The translations under genes and the position numbers were made by a program. From the NCBI GenBank assembly GCA_947172415.1, contig OX359193.1:1482501-1546500 (forward strand): a stretch of 64,000 bases of DNA, given 5' to 3'. The notes under the pieces are model-generated. The model ran no database searches, was not told the DNA's origin, and was given only the letters and a program-made list of their open reading frames with translations. Numbering within the stretch: the first letter of the stretch is position 1; each line of letters begins with the position of its first letter. This DNA comes from Chondrosia reniformis (lineage: Eukaryota; Porifera; Demospongiae; Chondrillida; Chondrillidae). Positions 33,275 through 47,600 of the stretch are shown here, piece after piece.

Positions 33275-33281
33275 TTTTATA
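33275..33281 (-). promoter_or_regulatory. TATA box of orphan gene copy 2
   Basis: Same GGCTATAAAAGGAATCC context as in copy 1, about 127 bp upstream of the ATG at 33146-33148. Confidence 0.65.
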
Positions 33282-33550
33282 GCCTTTGCTTTCCTGTGAT
33301 CTAATGGGAAGGGCCCCTAGGAATGTTTGGAACTGATCACCTGTGTTAATAATTATGCACTGTATGCAGACCACGAATATACCCATTGGCAACGAATCAC
33401 CAGATATTACACAGAATATATATATGACATGCACCTACTGCACCTACATACTGCACCTACACCTTAAAATGCCTTTGTTTACAGAGCATTTTTTAATTTA
33501 AAACTCTTCAATTCTCTGAAATTTACTAAAATCTGCCCTTAGTTGCTGAT

Positions 33551-35610
33551 CGCGAAGAAGACCCCCCAGGTCTTAAGAAGCCAAATTGTGTCTTTAGATG
33601 CTCATAAGACTAAACATGAACCAGTGCCTATTTGGGTCACATGACCTCCTAAGAGTCTGTAAATTATTTCATTACATTAGTTAAGAGTGTTACACAGTAC
33701 TGTATATGGGTTTCTGTATAGACCTATAGTTCTAGGAAAGTATTACGTATATACTGCAGGTGAAGAGGGGGGAGGAAAGAAGAAAGAAAATACTCCTGTA
33801 ACTTCAATGTTCATCCAAAGCTCTCTTCAGGTTTAGCTCCCCTACAGGCTTTTTTACAGAATAGGTACAGCATGTAGGAAAATGGTGTATTAGATTTTTC
33901 ATGTTACATATATATACGCATATACACAAAGAGACGTATATAATAATAATACTATCTCAGACTCCTTCAAACTGAATAATGTATACAACCATAAAATCAC
34001 CATGACAGATATGCTATCCTAGACTACGTACAACTCCCTTGTGTTTACATTATATATATATGCTGACAATGAAGAGAATGTTAATAATCACATTCCTAAG
34101 ATAGTTATTATTATAATTATTGTACCTTTTATAAGATCCTATATACAACAGGTTACAGATGTATATACAGTATACAACCGATCCATTATCATACATAGTT
34201 ATCTGGAACTTGACAAGTATAGGGTCAACAAAATATCTATAAGGTCAAACTTGATATTTCACTTGCAGTGTATTTATATAGAAATGTGGAGGAATCTAGA
34301 TTCCATGTGGAGGAGCTAACATGTTGAAATATTGTGCGCAGATGACAAAATGAATTTTAGTTATCACCTGCTGTGAGAGAATATGCACATGTCAAGTAGG
34401 GGTGGCATGAAAAACATGGCTACCCTATTCAATGTATAATGACTATCGCCTTGAAATTGATAATGAATGAATTTTTGGTTTTCTTAAGCTCCCATGCAGG
34501 ACAGGTTTTGTGAGATTTAATAATATACATCATCATTGTCGTCATCAACATAATATCTTATTTTACCTGGGGAGGCCTTTAACCTCCTTTCCAAGGCATC
34601 CAGAAAACAGTACAATATAAAAACTAATAATATAGTTAGTACATTGTTGACAATTGTAAACATGGAGATAACAAGTAATTTAATATATACAGCTCACACA
34701 ATCACAGACCTTTGATAAATTATGTTTTACCTAAGCAAGTCAACCAATTCAGAAGCCAAAGATATTATGTACCCATGTACTAGGAAATTCCCATACAAGA
34801 CATATATCACTGACCTCAATGACAGTCAGAGATGGAGGAGGTTTACATTAACATACACATATATTAAATTAACAGAATATTTTTAATAATTTTTTGATAA
34901 GTCAGTGAAACTGATACAGTTTCCTTACTACTGCAATAGTTTTAACCAGAATCAGTACAAGGTAACAGTGCTTCCTGCTGCTGCACTGGTAAGGTTCCAA
35001 ATGTGAAATTATCTCACAACAGCCATACATGATATTAGAATAGAAAAGCACAATTTGAATTGAAGGTACTGGCTCGGTGGTGGATGTGCACAGAAACCTC
35101 AGAAGCAGCTGTCTGATCCATACAGTTATATAGGAAAAGAATTATTATATAAGACAAACCGGAAAGAAAACTGTCTGCTGTATAAAAGAAAGTGCTGATT
35201 TGCATAGATTATTAAGCAGAAATTGCAGAAACAGTTTGGTATAAGGATTCTTAAACTTATCACACTACTAAGTGTATCTCTTACACTCTATGTCTGTTTA
35301 CATATTAAATATCATAATTTTAATACTGTGCGATGTACCATATATGTAAAATAGCCTAGCTATTCAGTTCATTAGCAAACAAAGCACACCTTTCATCACA
35401 AAATAGCATTAAATGTATGCCCTAAGACGACAAAACACCATGTACAACAAAAACTTTTCTGAGCAGAACATTAAACATAATTATAAGTGATTACATAATA
35501 CTTCATCATAAACAACATAAAAACAAGATATACAGTTAGTGAAAAGTAAACTCTAGCAGAAAAACATGATTAGCTCTTTTAATGAACTTAGTCTGCGAGA
35601 ATAGACAAAC
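33551..35610. other. intergenic region between orphan copy 2 and CRCP
   Basis: No gene supported. It holds a single R2 arm (about 33583-33622), an R1 copy on the minus strand (33765-33905) and AT-rich DNA. The part near 35610 should be the CRCP 3' UTR. Confidence 0.5.
33765..33905 (-). repeat. R1 dispersed element, minus orientation
   Basis: Landmarks in reverse: CATCCAAAGCTCTCTTCAGG, TTTAGCTCCCCTACAGGC, CAGCATGTAGGAAAATGGTG. It stops near the A+T end typical of R1 (GTATTAGATTTTTCATG). Confidence 0.7.
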
Positions 35611-38566
35611 TCAGTTACTGTTTTCAGTACTATTGTGGGACAGACTTTCATTTTGCTTGTTCTGAGGTAGTTCACTGATAATATCTATTAGTTCTTCCAG
35701 TTGTTCTTCTGAAAATCGATCCTCAACACCATCAAGGATCTAAATACATACATATTAAATACTTTTAATTATTAGTTGGTCTGAAGGGTGCATGTTCGAT
35801 TGAGAGGGATTTCATTGTATACTGTATACAGATGCATAATAGACTATATAATTTGAAAATTAACATAGCACTAGCCCTCTCCTCATAAACAGTTTATAAA
35901 AATAAATGTAGCCCATTAAATCAGTTAAAAAATGAAGTACAGTATTACAATAGATAGATTATTCTGTTCAGCTAATGTTTCAAAGGGACCAACATCTGGA
36001 AAATTTACCAACCAGCAATAATATTTGCTACATAAAGCAACTGATTACCTATACAGTTAGTCCTATATATCAGTGTGTAGGAAACCAAGATTCTATTGCT
36101 TGGCAACCAACAAATAACAATTTCAATAGAATATGCTTCTTTATGTATTTCAAAGACTTTGTTTTGGCCTTAAAAAGGAAAATTGTTTAGTAATACTTCA
36201 ATACCTCATTAAACATAGCATTCTTACATATAGTCTGCCTTTATTGAAATTAATAAACAAGATGACATATGTAGCTGGGTACTTATAGCCCCACTCAGGA
36301 ATGTAAAAATGATTTGTATGTAATTTAGATGACAGTAAAACTTAAAATGAATTACTTGAGAGAATGAGTAGGTACCTCGATGCTACACTTAGACACAATA
36401 CTCTTATCTTTGTTTTTAGATCACTACTCCTAATGTCATACATAGGAGGAGAATAGGAACATTATAGGACACTTACTAAATGTGTTTCCACTTGAGTGGC
36501 AGGTCTTAAATTCAATAATTGCAACTTTTCAGATCTGTACACAAAATTAAACAAAGAAAAAGTGTAAATGGGATCATTTAAGAACACAGTATATACGTAG
36601 TTATGGGAATCAATGATTTTTTGAGCATCAGCAACATATATTTAACAGATTTGGATGTTTCGACCTGGAAGTCTTCATCAGCAAATCTAATGATTGCAAC
36701 AAATACTCCATATCACTTCAGTATATAGTTAGTTGGCTATGCTAATTCAATAAATTCAATAACTGTATTACTTGAAATGAATAAGAATACTTCAAACTTT
36801 CTATTATACAATTGAAATTTGTTTTTCTACATAAATAGACCTTAGCATGTCAATTTATGAAAATATATTGTGAATCATACAGTTCATGTTGATTTAGCAT
36901 GACACACACTACATACGCATCACATACATAACTGACACTACATACAAAAATCATATTAGTCCACAAGACATATACGTAGGCTTAGGGAGGAAATGTAGAA
37001 TGAGTACAGTACAGTCAGAATAATAATATCAAGTGGCTTGCCAGTTTAGAAAGGTAATCATAATTACATGAAACTACAAAGCATATGGGAGTGAATAAAT
37101 TTCCTTATTAGCATAAATAAGCAGCCAAATTAATATCTGCCAATTATCACAACTTATTAAACATTCCACCAATTATGTCCTTCCTACCATATTCCTGGCT
37201 ATACAGGCATTGCTTGGCATGTACTGCTTGTTTTTGTAGATGCATTTAACACAAACTTTGAAAGCTCAAACTTCTTCAGTTTAGTTAAACAGTTTTCAAT
37301 AATTTCTTCATTCTATAAAGTAAGATGAAACAATCCTTACATAGTGTCTATTTAAATTGTTCTAGCACATTGTGTTAACTATGAAAAGGGTATCCAGGCG
37401 ACCATACACATTCATATTTTCTCTAGTAACCAGAAGAGAGGTGTATTTCAAGATATATGGAATAAGCTGAAGAACAGCTAACTGGTATAAAAAGAGCAGG
37501 AAGGCAGTGCTTTGGAAGGGACATTACCCTTTAAGTTAATTCCTTTAATATCCAGATGGAAAGAGTTGGGTGGTTATATTCATATCAGAAGTACAGCATA
37601 TGTATATACTTATAGGATGCGATATAGAGTATACTGCTAAATAATGAAATGCAATAAGTGGGTTTGTTAGAAAAAGTGCGACTCTTTAGCTATTTTGAGC
37701 CTGGGGAGATGTAGCCTTGTGAATAATTAAAGCTAATTAACCCGGACAAAAGACAGATGGACATAGAAGCTGATCATTGTTGAGGAACACAATAGTTGCC
37801 TTAAGAAGCTGCCCTTGCATGCAGATGAAAACCAATTGTCTTGAAGAAGCCGTAGGACAATTACCATATTTAACCATGCGGCATTTAGCTTCCTTTTCGA
37901 AACAGTACCACCCAGAAATTAACACCTTGGAGAGTCTCTAACAACTTACTTGTTGTCGGCAAGGTGTGTCTTCTAGATATTTAGATGTCTGGAGGGAAGA
38001 GGGATTGGTAATTCAATACTGGCAGTTTTTTTTTCTAATGTGGTTCACAGATATAAGTAAAAATTATGAGCTGCATACCTGGAATACCACATTAGGGACA
38101 GTTAAGAAAAATTGAAAAACCTTAACATAAATTATCAACCCACGAAATAGCAATGTCAACATATAATAACACTCCTTCTTTATGTTATGAACACATTTAA
38201 TAATAATTTTATTAAGGTGCTATGTAGCATGGCAACCGAGCGTGGAGACTTATTAAGGGCTGAACTAATAGATAGCTTATGTCACTAGAGTATATTGAAA
38301 CGAAACATGTCGCTAATTGATACCTCGTAAACAACAGTAGCTAAATTTTGTAAGCTACTCTGATGAGCTTTTCTGAGGCCTTCCTGGGTCTCCTTGAGTA
38401 AAGAATACACCTAAACGGAGATAGGAGCGCATCCACTTATTTACTTATGAATTTAAACATGTTATACAACAATAAAATTAAATCGTAATACATTAGAAAT
38501 TAAGTATATGCTATACGCTACCTCAAAATTACTCAATATAGCCGATTTTTCATTTATTACTTCCAT
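35611..38566 (-). CDS. CRCP: RNA polymerase III subunit RPC9 (CRCP)
   Basis: Six coding exons: 38566-38522, 38410-38324, 37988-37950, 37312-37257, 36534-36477, 35739-35611 (137 residues, all GT..AG, phases consistent). The start MEVINEKSAILSNFE matches the family N-terminus. SEKLQLLNLRPATQVETHL followed by EDRFSEEQLEELIDII is the conserved HRDC/Rpb4-type helical core. RPC9 pairs with the RPC25-type subunit to form the Pol III stalk in the nucleus; the same protein is known in vertebrates as CGRP receptor component. It starts 34 bp from the divergent NACHT-WD40 gene. The acidic tail is shorter than the human one. Confidence 0.95.
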
Positions 38567-38600
38567 CACGTAGGACACGCCATTTTATTACAAACCAAAA
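38567..38600. promoter_or_regulatory. 34-bp divergent start interval, CRCP / NACHT-WD40
   Basis: The ATG of CRCP (minus, 38564-38566) and the ATG of the NACHT-WD40 gene (plus, 38601-38603) are 34 bp apart. The 5' UTRs must be extremely short or the two transcripts overlap. No TATA box lies in the gap. Confidence 0.7.
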
Positions 38601-41600
38601 ATGGCTGAAATGCCAGGGCCTGCTTGCGGAGAAAAATTAAAGATGTTTTGCGGTCCTGGTAGGTACTTGAGACTTCTGCATGCAGCTTTTGATGACTTGA
38701 AACTTATTTAGTTTCAACCATTATATCGATGCTTGGTAGTAAAATTTTGTAGCGTCACGCCCCTTTTCGCACACCCTCTTTTCTTAGTCCAGTCATTCTC
38801 TACTATCTATGGTCCAGTTACTTACCTGTTCGTTTTGGCATCCTTTAGATCAGAATCGACGCAGAGACATTTTAGAAGGTAACCTTTTGTCAGATCACAG
38901 AGTACCTACAAGGACTATAAGAATATTTATTTCATGCAATCTATCAGGTGAGGCATATGTTCCATGTCAGCTAGGATGTCAGTTAGGTAGCCAATTTTTC
39001 AGATAACGGTGCAGATAACCAAGGGGATCGTTTGAAGCCATTTTAGCACCATTTTGCACATCTATAGTATTTATAGTTTAATTTGCTAACTAGGAGAGCC
39101 ATTTATCAAAAGGTGTCTGATTTGTCAGGCATGGTACCTCAATTATACTTTATAGGCTCGTTTATATGACTACCACGCTGTCAAATTAGGTTTCTCCTGG
39201 GAATGTGGATTGATCGACCAATACCTTTATCCAGAATTGAAGCAGTTTTGCAGTTCTCTTGGCTTCCAATTTCATTTGGTCAATTTAAAGTCTAATTATT
39301 CCAGTCCAGACAATACTGAAGGTACCCAAAGCCCATTGCTATGGCAACAGCTCAGAAAACTGTCACAACAGGAGATCCAACTTTGTCAGAATCATTCAGT
39401 TGGGCCATGTTTTGTGGTAAGTAATTACAACTTTGAATGTATTGAGTAATACCATTGCAAGTTGCTAAATGTCATTTTGAGTATCAAGAGGAAGTTTTGA
39501 TTTGATTCACACTAGCACATATATAGTGTTATAGTTCTTTTCCCACTAATACATAGGGTTCCACCCATTTTAGCTAATTTGTCATTCTCAAGGGGACATG
39601 ATTAAATGGGGAAAATCCAATTAACAAGGCTGTCGTTTTTGTTAGACACTCTAAAGAATTTTACTAAGTGAAAGTATATATATTATGCAATGATTTTACA
39701 CTCTTTTGTTTGATCTTCATATTAAGACCCTGCTGTCACACTCATATGGATGGAAGTTGTTACCAGATGTCATAATGGAGAGTGATTTCTCCTTCATTAC
39801 CAAAACTCTAGCCTTTCAAGACCCAAGGGCCAAAGAACTCCTTGCGATGTGGTACACCTTGGATGTCAATGCTCTTCCACCAGTTCATGTTCTGGAAGAA
39901 AGGAGGATCAAGGAAACTTGCAGGTATATACTTATATACGTATGCCTGTACTTTGCAACAATCTCTGTGTATATATCTTTTACTAAAATGTGATTAGCAA
40001 CTTGGAACATTCAAAGCTTATATAGAGAGATCTTGTTAATTTTGTAATTTGTTTGAGATAAATAAAAAGATTTTAATTAGACATAATTATCATTGTGAAT
40101 CATGAAATACATACGTATGTGTTCAATAAAGCATTAATGTAAACAGATACTCCAATAGAAATTTGTAGACTTTAGATAAAGTATTATTAAAGTAGTAACA
40201 GTTGAGTAAAGGGAACATTTAGGACATTAACCCTACCCTCCTGTGTAGTGTATTAATTTAGGTAACACAATATGTGCCAAGTGGGGTTCATGGGATAAAA
40301 GAATGTGTAGGACATTTCGCTTTTAAATACTTTACAATTTGTAATCCTGATCATTTTACTTAATAGCTTATCTCTAAATAAATAATGTTAACATGGAATT
40401 GTGTATTCTACACATACCAATTCCTGTTGCAGACTTAGGGGGTGGGGTGGGGTGCTCTGGGTTTTAAAGCACCCATGACCCCCTCTGAGTTTGAGTTTAT
40501 AGTACAGCAATATTTAAAACGATAGCAAACCACTAACCAAATGCCTCATACCTTTTCACTATTACACCTGTGGCACTCCCTCCCTTACAAATTTCTATAT
40601 AGATCTGTCCCTGACTTTTTGATTTGAAATGTACGTAGTTTACAGAAATGGAACTATTTGGCAGTTGCTCTCAATAGAACTGTAAAGAGTCTATTTACAA
40701 GCAAGGAGAGGACCAAAATTCAGCTCTTTCTTGGGTCTCTGCTAGAGGAGGAGATAAACAGGGGAATTTTCAGTTCTAAGGGGGACCCCAATCAGCAATG
40801 CTTTTGGTTCAAAAGAACATTCTCAGACATCCAAAGCCAAAAGATTAAAGATCCAGCTATGCCGTTGTTTACTGATGTCTTGCTGAATGAATCTGATTTT
40901 GACCAAGAAGCTCAAAAATCTTTAACTTATTTGAAGGAAGTTAAAATGACAGCAAAGTATACAGGGTCAGTTAATGACATCATCCCATCCCATGTTTCAC
41001 ATTTGTACATTGGTGGTCATACCACGCAGCACCATGCTTGTTAGAACCACAATCAATTTAGACCTTAGAGTGTGAAATTCATTGCACTACCGCACATTAG
41101 TGTTTTAATACATACCTACGTAGCTACATGTTTCATTGTACCAAAATGCATTCTATGTGACATGATTTAGTAATACATTTCATACGTACGTATGTTCCAC
41201 TGTATCTACCTACGTATATACTATATACGTACGTAGGTCGGTGTATGCTTACTGTTTATTGTACAAGTTTGTATATAATCAATAAATGGGTATTTTTATT
41301 AGTGCAAGTTGGAGTAACAAGAATATTTAAACCTATATTTGTATGAAGAATTTTACACCCGAGAATTTTACACCCGAGAAATTGTTGTGTTATCTACATG
41401 TATTTCTTTTGTGTTTTTCCCTCTTTGTCAAGTTTTAGAATGTGGTTTTGATAATCACTTTGATTATCCATAGCAGTATTACATTTCACTGCTTTAGAGA
41501 TAAAGTATACAGATCTGGCTATTCTAAATGAGAGTATATAGTGGATGTTCTAAATGAGAGTATATAGTGGATGTTCTAAATGAGAGTATATAGTGGATGT

Positions 41601-44600
41601 TCTAAATGAGAGTATATAGTGGATGTTCTAAATGAGAGTATATAGTAACTATAACTTTTATTTAACCCCTTCAGCTTGGAAAATTCCAATATTTTTGAAT
41701 TTAATTTAAAATGGGCTAAAGGTAAAGGCCTGGATCCTGTTCTGGAACCATCACACTCACAGTATCTCAAGGATCTGTTGACATCTTTGAAGGAGGTCCT
41801 CAAACAGCAAATCACACTGTCTGCAGAGTCGTATGAGCTTCAATGTGGATCAGCACTCTATCAGGAGGTAGCATTTCATGGTCAATTCTGTATAGAAGAG
41901 GCACCCAAGTTAAAGGTATTCTGTTATGTGCATTCATGCGCAATAGTTTCCTCAGAATGGCCATTTAAAGTGCCAATATAAAATTTGTAGCAGCTGCTTC
42001 AACGCTTTAATCCATGGTCAGATTGTTAGGTCCATAAGACTAATGAATATACTAACACATCATTTTTCTTACATGCTAAAACTAGAGGCCTATAGGGAAC
42101 TAAACCTAGTGAGAGCTTGGTATGAGGATACAAGAGTTTTCTCCTTCTTCTCCACTGGGCCAGACAGCTATTTCTGAGAACTCCATCATTTATCAGTGAT
42201 CCTAGGAATCTTTACACATTACACACCAAGTTGTAATTGTATTAGGCACATTTACAGTAGAATGATGGTATACATATATACAGCTAGTTACTATATTCAT
42301 TTAACAATTAGTATAACATACGTACGTAGGTACATCTAACTGCATCCTCCACCAAAACTCTAAATTCTTACCCTAAGGTATAAGCCTTGGAAAAGTGTTC
42401 TAGTCTTTTCCATTCACAGTCCCTTTTCCTCAAATTTATGTAAATTGAAAGTCTATATAAGAAAAGGTGTTTTAGTGTATTCATGTATACTGTGAGTATT
42501 GTGATCAATAAAGTGGTAGTGAAATGTCTTATCAAGCCTACATACATAGCATCATCCGATGTACTGTGATCAAGTTTGTTTTGCGTAAAGGTTCACAAGG
42601 GCATCCTCCAGAATGTGATGTTCTACCTCGAGGGTCCTTCTGAGCAACCTCTCATTCTGTTTGGAGAAAGTGGGACTGGAAAGACAACACTGCTGAGTGC
42701 AGCAGCAAAAGCATTAAAAGATAAATATTCCCTGAAGAGCACTTGTATAGTTGTACGCTTTCTCTCCCTGACACCAGACTCGCAATCCATTCAAAGAGTT
42801 TTGCAAAGCATTTGTAAGCAAGTACGTTAATATTATTCTGGTATAGCATGAATAATCTAACAGACCATTTTTCAACATGCTACACATCTAATTTAGAGTA
42901 AAAATCCTATAAGGAACTAAAACTAGTGAGAGCCTTGGATGAGGATACAAGAGTTTTCTCCTTCTCCTTCTTCTCCACTGGGCCAGACAGCTGATTCTGG
43001 GAATTCGCCCTTCATCAGTGACCCTGGGAATCATAATACATACATGTGTAGTCTATGCCTTCGGCCACAAGAATGATAGTCTAGACCATCTAGTAGGAAT
43101 TGTGAAATCCATTGGCTGTTTAGAAAGTTACAGTTGTCACATTTAGGAATTCATCATTACATAATCCAGCACACCTTTATCTAAACTAAATAATGTACTC
43201 ATAGAATTAACAGGAACAGAAATCTGGAACACATACATTATACGTACGTACGTATGTATATTAACCTCTTTTTCTCTCACAGATCCAGTCATGTTATAGC
43301 AGTAGTAACCTCTTTGATCCAAAATCCTTGCACAACTATCAAAGTACAGTGGCAACATTTAACAAGCTTATTAAAGAGTTAAACACTAGAGGACGACCAC
43401 TCTACATATTTTTGGATGGTGTTGACCAACTGTCTGCAGCAGACGGAGCCTACAGCATGTCGTGGTTGCCAATAAGGCTTCCCCAGCAGGTGAAGATGAT
43501 TCTCACCACTTCTTCTGATAAGAATTGCAGTTGCTTTGCTGCTCTTCAAGGATTACAACAGAACAGTCAACTTGAAATGATAGAAGTATGACACTATACT
43601 ATACTTTGTTCATACACCTGACCTGTATGTACCTCCAACCTTTAAAATGTTATCATAATACACACATAAAAACCATCGAAATTCTCATCTATTAGCATGG
43701 TATGTAAGTTTTCTCTCAATTAATCTAATGCAGTTGGTTTAGTGTTTTTGTTGAAACAGCTAACAAAAGATTTAACCAGCTTTGTCTTAAGATTCTCCAA
43801 CATGTGAAAGATGAAGCATTCAACTAATACAGCATATTCTTTCATACTACAGGTACCACAGCTTTCAGAAGAAGAAGCTGAAAGGTTGCTCAACTCTATC
43901 CTTCACGAGACAGACCGAACTCTGCAGCCAGAACAGAAAGGGAGAGTTATTGAAAAAATACTCTGCTCTCCCACCCCTTTGTACGTCTCACTCATCAGGT
44001 CTGTCGTTCTCTCATTGAAGCATAATGATGTCGTGCTTTTACCAGCAAGTTTGAAAGAAGCAATAGCTGACATTTTTAAAGAGGCAGAAAGGGTGAATGG
44101 AAGACCATTAGTGGAGAAGGTGGTTCTCTTTCTTGTTTGCTGTAAAACAGGACTCACTGAATCAGAGCTTTTGGACCTTCTGGCTCTTGACAGAAAAGTA
44201 AGCAAATATATTTAGATGATAGGAATTTTTTCTAACTGTGTGCCAAACTTATCTTTGAGATGGTTCATCTTTGGTCGCTGAAGAAGATCCTCACTCATGG
44301 TTGAAACGTCCAAATCTCCAGAAAAACAATATACATCTTTAGATGCTCAAAAGACTGAAGATGAACCATCTCAAAGATAAGCAAGAGTATGAGTAAACTA
44401 AGTTCCTTGAAATAGGAGATATGCAGTTGTTCTTATTTTCTTTTCTCTCCACTGGAAAACTTTTACAGTAAATTTAGAATTCCAATGTGATTAAGGGCAT
44501 TCCTGCACATTGGTTTGTATATAGCAATATTTATTTAACTTTGCATGCACTAAATGTGGATATCTGTATGTCAACATTGTCTATGCATATGTATATGTAG

Positions 44601-47600
44601 TATGCCTTGTTAAAATTTTGTAGCTTTTTGAGAAGATTTCAATCCAACCTGATGCTACATTCATTTCATCTTTTATCTGGTCTCGTCTGCTCCACTCATT
44701 AATGCCCTTGATAAGTTTTAGAAAAGGTGAGGGGAATACCCTAATAATCACCTGGAAGCACCGAGAGTTCAAATGTGTTGCCAGGGAGCGATATTTGACT
44801 GCTGCTACTATGAAGACAGCCAGCGATCAGCTCAGCGGATACTTTAGCTCTAAATTCTTGGAAAATGATGTAGAGCAAACTATAGAAGAGGTAGACGTTT
44901 CAGGTGAACTTGCTAGAAATATATATTCATTTTTAAACGCTTATTGAATACATGCATATATATGTATACTGTATAAAACAGATAATCACTGCAATATACG
45001 TAGATGCATACATACTATATGCACAAGACCTGTCTCCATTTTAGCAATTTTTCTTTACAACAGAGAAAGAAGATCCAGTGGTGAATCAAAGTGCGATATT
45101 TCAAAGATATCTTGGACCAAAGAAATGTCCTGTTTTAAAACAGCCACTCTTCTTTGATTCCTCCTTTCTGAATTATCGTAAGTTGATGGAACTTCCTCAT
45201 GCCCTTGCCATGAGCGGCAGATTGGATGAATTGCAAGTCTTGCTGTGTGACCTTACCTGGCAACAAGCTGTGATTGATGGGTTTACTGTGGCAGATCTTG
45301 TGTCTGATTTCAATTATATTGTACCACTTATATCTAAAAACAAGTGAGGCTAACATCATTCCAAAAAGTGCACACCATTGCTAACTAATGTTTGGTTATA
45401 CAAACTTAATAGCTCCAATATTAAGAAAATCAACCTTTACAGTAAATGTATACACACGTACTGTAAGTGTGTTAGTTGTAAATGGCTTTTTGCTCTGCAG
45501 GAAAATGGCAATCAGTAGCCTTGAACTCCGTATCATCAGAGATGCTCTCTCTCTTTCATCAGAGGCCCTGGCCATATCAAATAAGCTCCTCCCCCAACAG
45601 CTGATTGGTCGTCTCCTTCCCTTTGTGAATGACACCTCCAGAAACAGGTACAGTTGCAACCTACGTATATTCAGTGACGCCAGAGACCATCCATGCTCTG
45701 ATAATATCTCCTTAATTGTTTACCAATTTGAAAACTATACCTATCAACTGAATCTAGAGTTGTTCATTTGTTGATTTAGTTTATTTACATTCTATATATT
45801 AGCTTATTGTCAGTAACTCTAGTTACCTGATGACGTTAAGTCCTAGTTACTACATTTATATATTGTATTAGCTAACAGACAATGTTTTTAGTTGCATGTA
45901 ATTTTTACCTAGGTGTGCACATTTGAATCCATGGAGACCTTATTAGCAATAAACCATTGTTATTGCTGATGAAGACCTCTAATTTCAAATTGATAAAAAT
46001 GGTTTTGCTGAAGCTCATTAAAATCTCTAGATTATCATTGCATGTACGTATGTTTTGTATCATGTAGAAATCAAGTCACCAGTCTGTATGATCAGGCACT
46101 GCAAGCATTAGACTTAGACACTCCTGTTCTGATACCACACCAGCACTTCCCAAAGACACCAGGTAGGGATGTACATATTATTAGTAATGAAGTGGATGAG
46201 GATACAGGAGTCTTCTCTTTCTTCGTTTGCTCCACTGGGCCAGACAGCATTTCTATGTTTATTAATATTATAGGGACAGCATAGATATTAAAGTTATAAG
46301 ATTGGTTTTAGATTCCTATTTTCAATAATGCTTCTATATACATCTTTCTATAGTGCAGCACAGGTACTTAAAATTTGGTGCTGGTAGTTCAGTTAGTATA
46401 ACAGATCAATGAACTCAACTAGGAGTACATACACCTTACCACTTATATTTTCCTATGTACGTATGTACGTACATGAAATATCTAATACACCATCTTCCTA
46501 CATGCTGTGCCCATACTCTAAAAAAGCCTATAGGGGAACTAAACCTGAAGAGAGCTTTGGATGAAGATACAGGAATATTTTCTTTCTTCTTTTCCTCTCT
46601 TTCATCTTCTTCTCCACTGGGCCAGACAGCTGTTTCTGGGAATTCCACCCTTCATCAGTGATCCTGGGAGTCATTGTCTTTTTCTTTATCTACTACTGTA
46701 CACATGTGTAGGCGGTCCTCTGCTACTGCATTTGGAGGGTCATAGAGGAGCTGTGTCAGGACTGGTGTGTTGGGTCAGTGGGAGTGACTGCTTGTCCCTT
46801 CTCTCCTGCTCTCACGATGGAACTCTAAAGACCTGGGACCTGGAGCATGGAGGCGTGGGACAGACCCTGCGAGGTCACCAATCAAGTGTGTCCTGTGTTG
46901 CAGTGTCTCCAAATGGAGCCATTGCTGTGTCTGGAAGTGCTGATCAAACAATAAGGTATTGTTAACACTCAATCCTATATGTGGGTATTATTAGCACTTC
47001 CTTATTGATACTCAATGGTTAATATCTTAGGCACATACAAAAGTCATTATTGTAAAAGGGTTCTTTTAAATATTTTGAATGGCCTCCTACGTACTTGTAC
47101 ATGAAAATCTAAAGTGAATTTTCGTAGAACTGCTAATGGTTAATATACATGTGAGGTTGATAAAGTAAGTACACGTAGAACATGTTTTTATAAAATTGTG
47201 ATTCAGGGTATATAAGTCATAGAGCATTGAATTAAAGCACACCATTTTCCAACATTCTATATCTATTCTAGGGTTAAATGCTATACTTTAGAATGAAAGG
47301 CCTATTGGGAACTAAACCTAGTGAGAGCTTTGGATGAGAATACAAGAGTTTTGTCCTTCTTCTTCTTCTTCTCTCCACTGGGTCTGATAGCTATTTCTGG
47401 GAATTTTACCCCTCATCGTGACCCTGGGAGTCTTTGTCTTCTTCTTAATCTTTTGTATGTGCATTCACAAGCATATTCACATCTAAGCATATTAGCGCAT
47501 ATATCAAGCATATAAAATGGTATATTGATTATTCATGTGCATACCTTATTTGGCATACAGACTCTGGGACCTATTGAGTGGTCATTGCCTAAATGTTATG

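Larger units (their letters stand above)
32457..33550. repeat. tandem duplication, copy 2
   Basis: About 1094 bp, direct repeat of 30255-31332. Differences include small insertions upstream (for example an extra CATTGGCAA around 33385 and an extra CACCTACATACTG near 33440). Confidence 0.92.

Noticed and set aside
45388-45774. 128-codon open frame reading through exon 12 of the NACHT-WD40 gene
   Set aside because: Only 45501-45647 is exon; the extensions cross a good acceptor (TGCTCTGCAG) and a GTACAG donor and lose family similarity.
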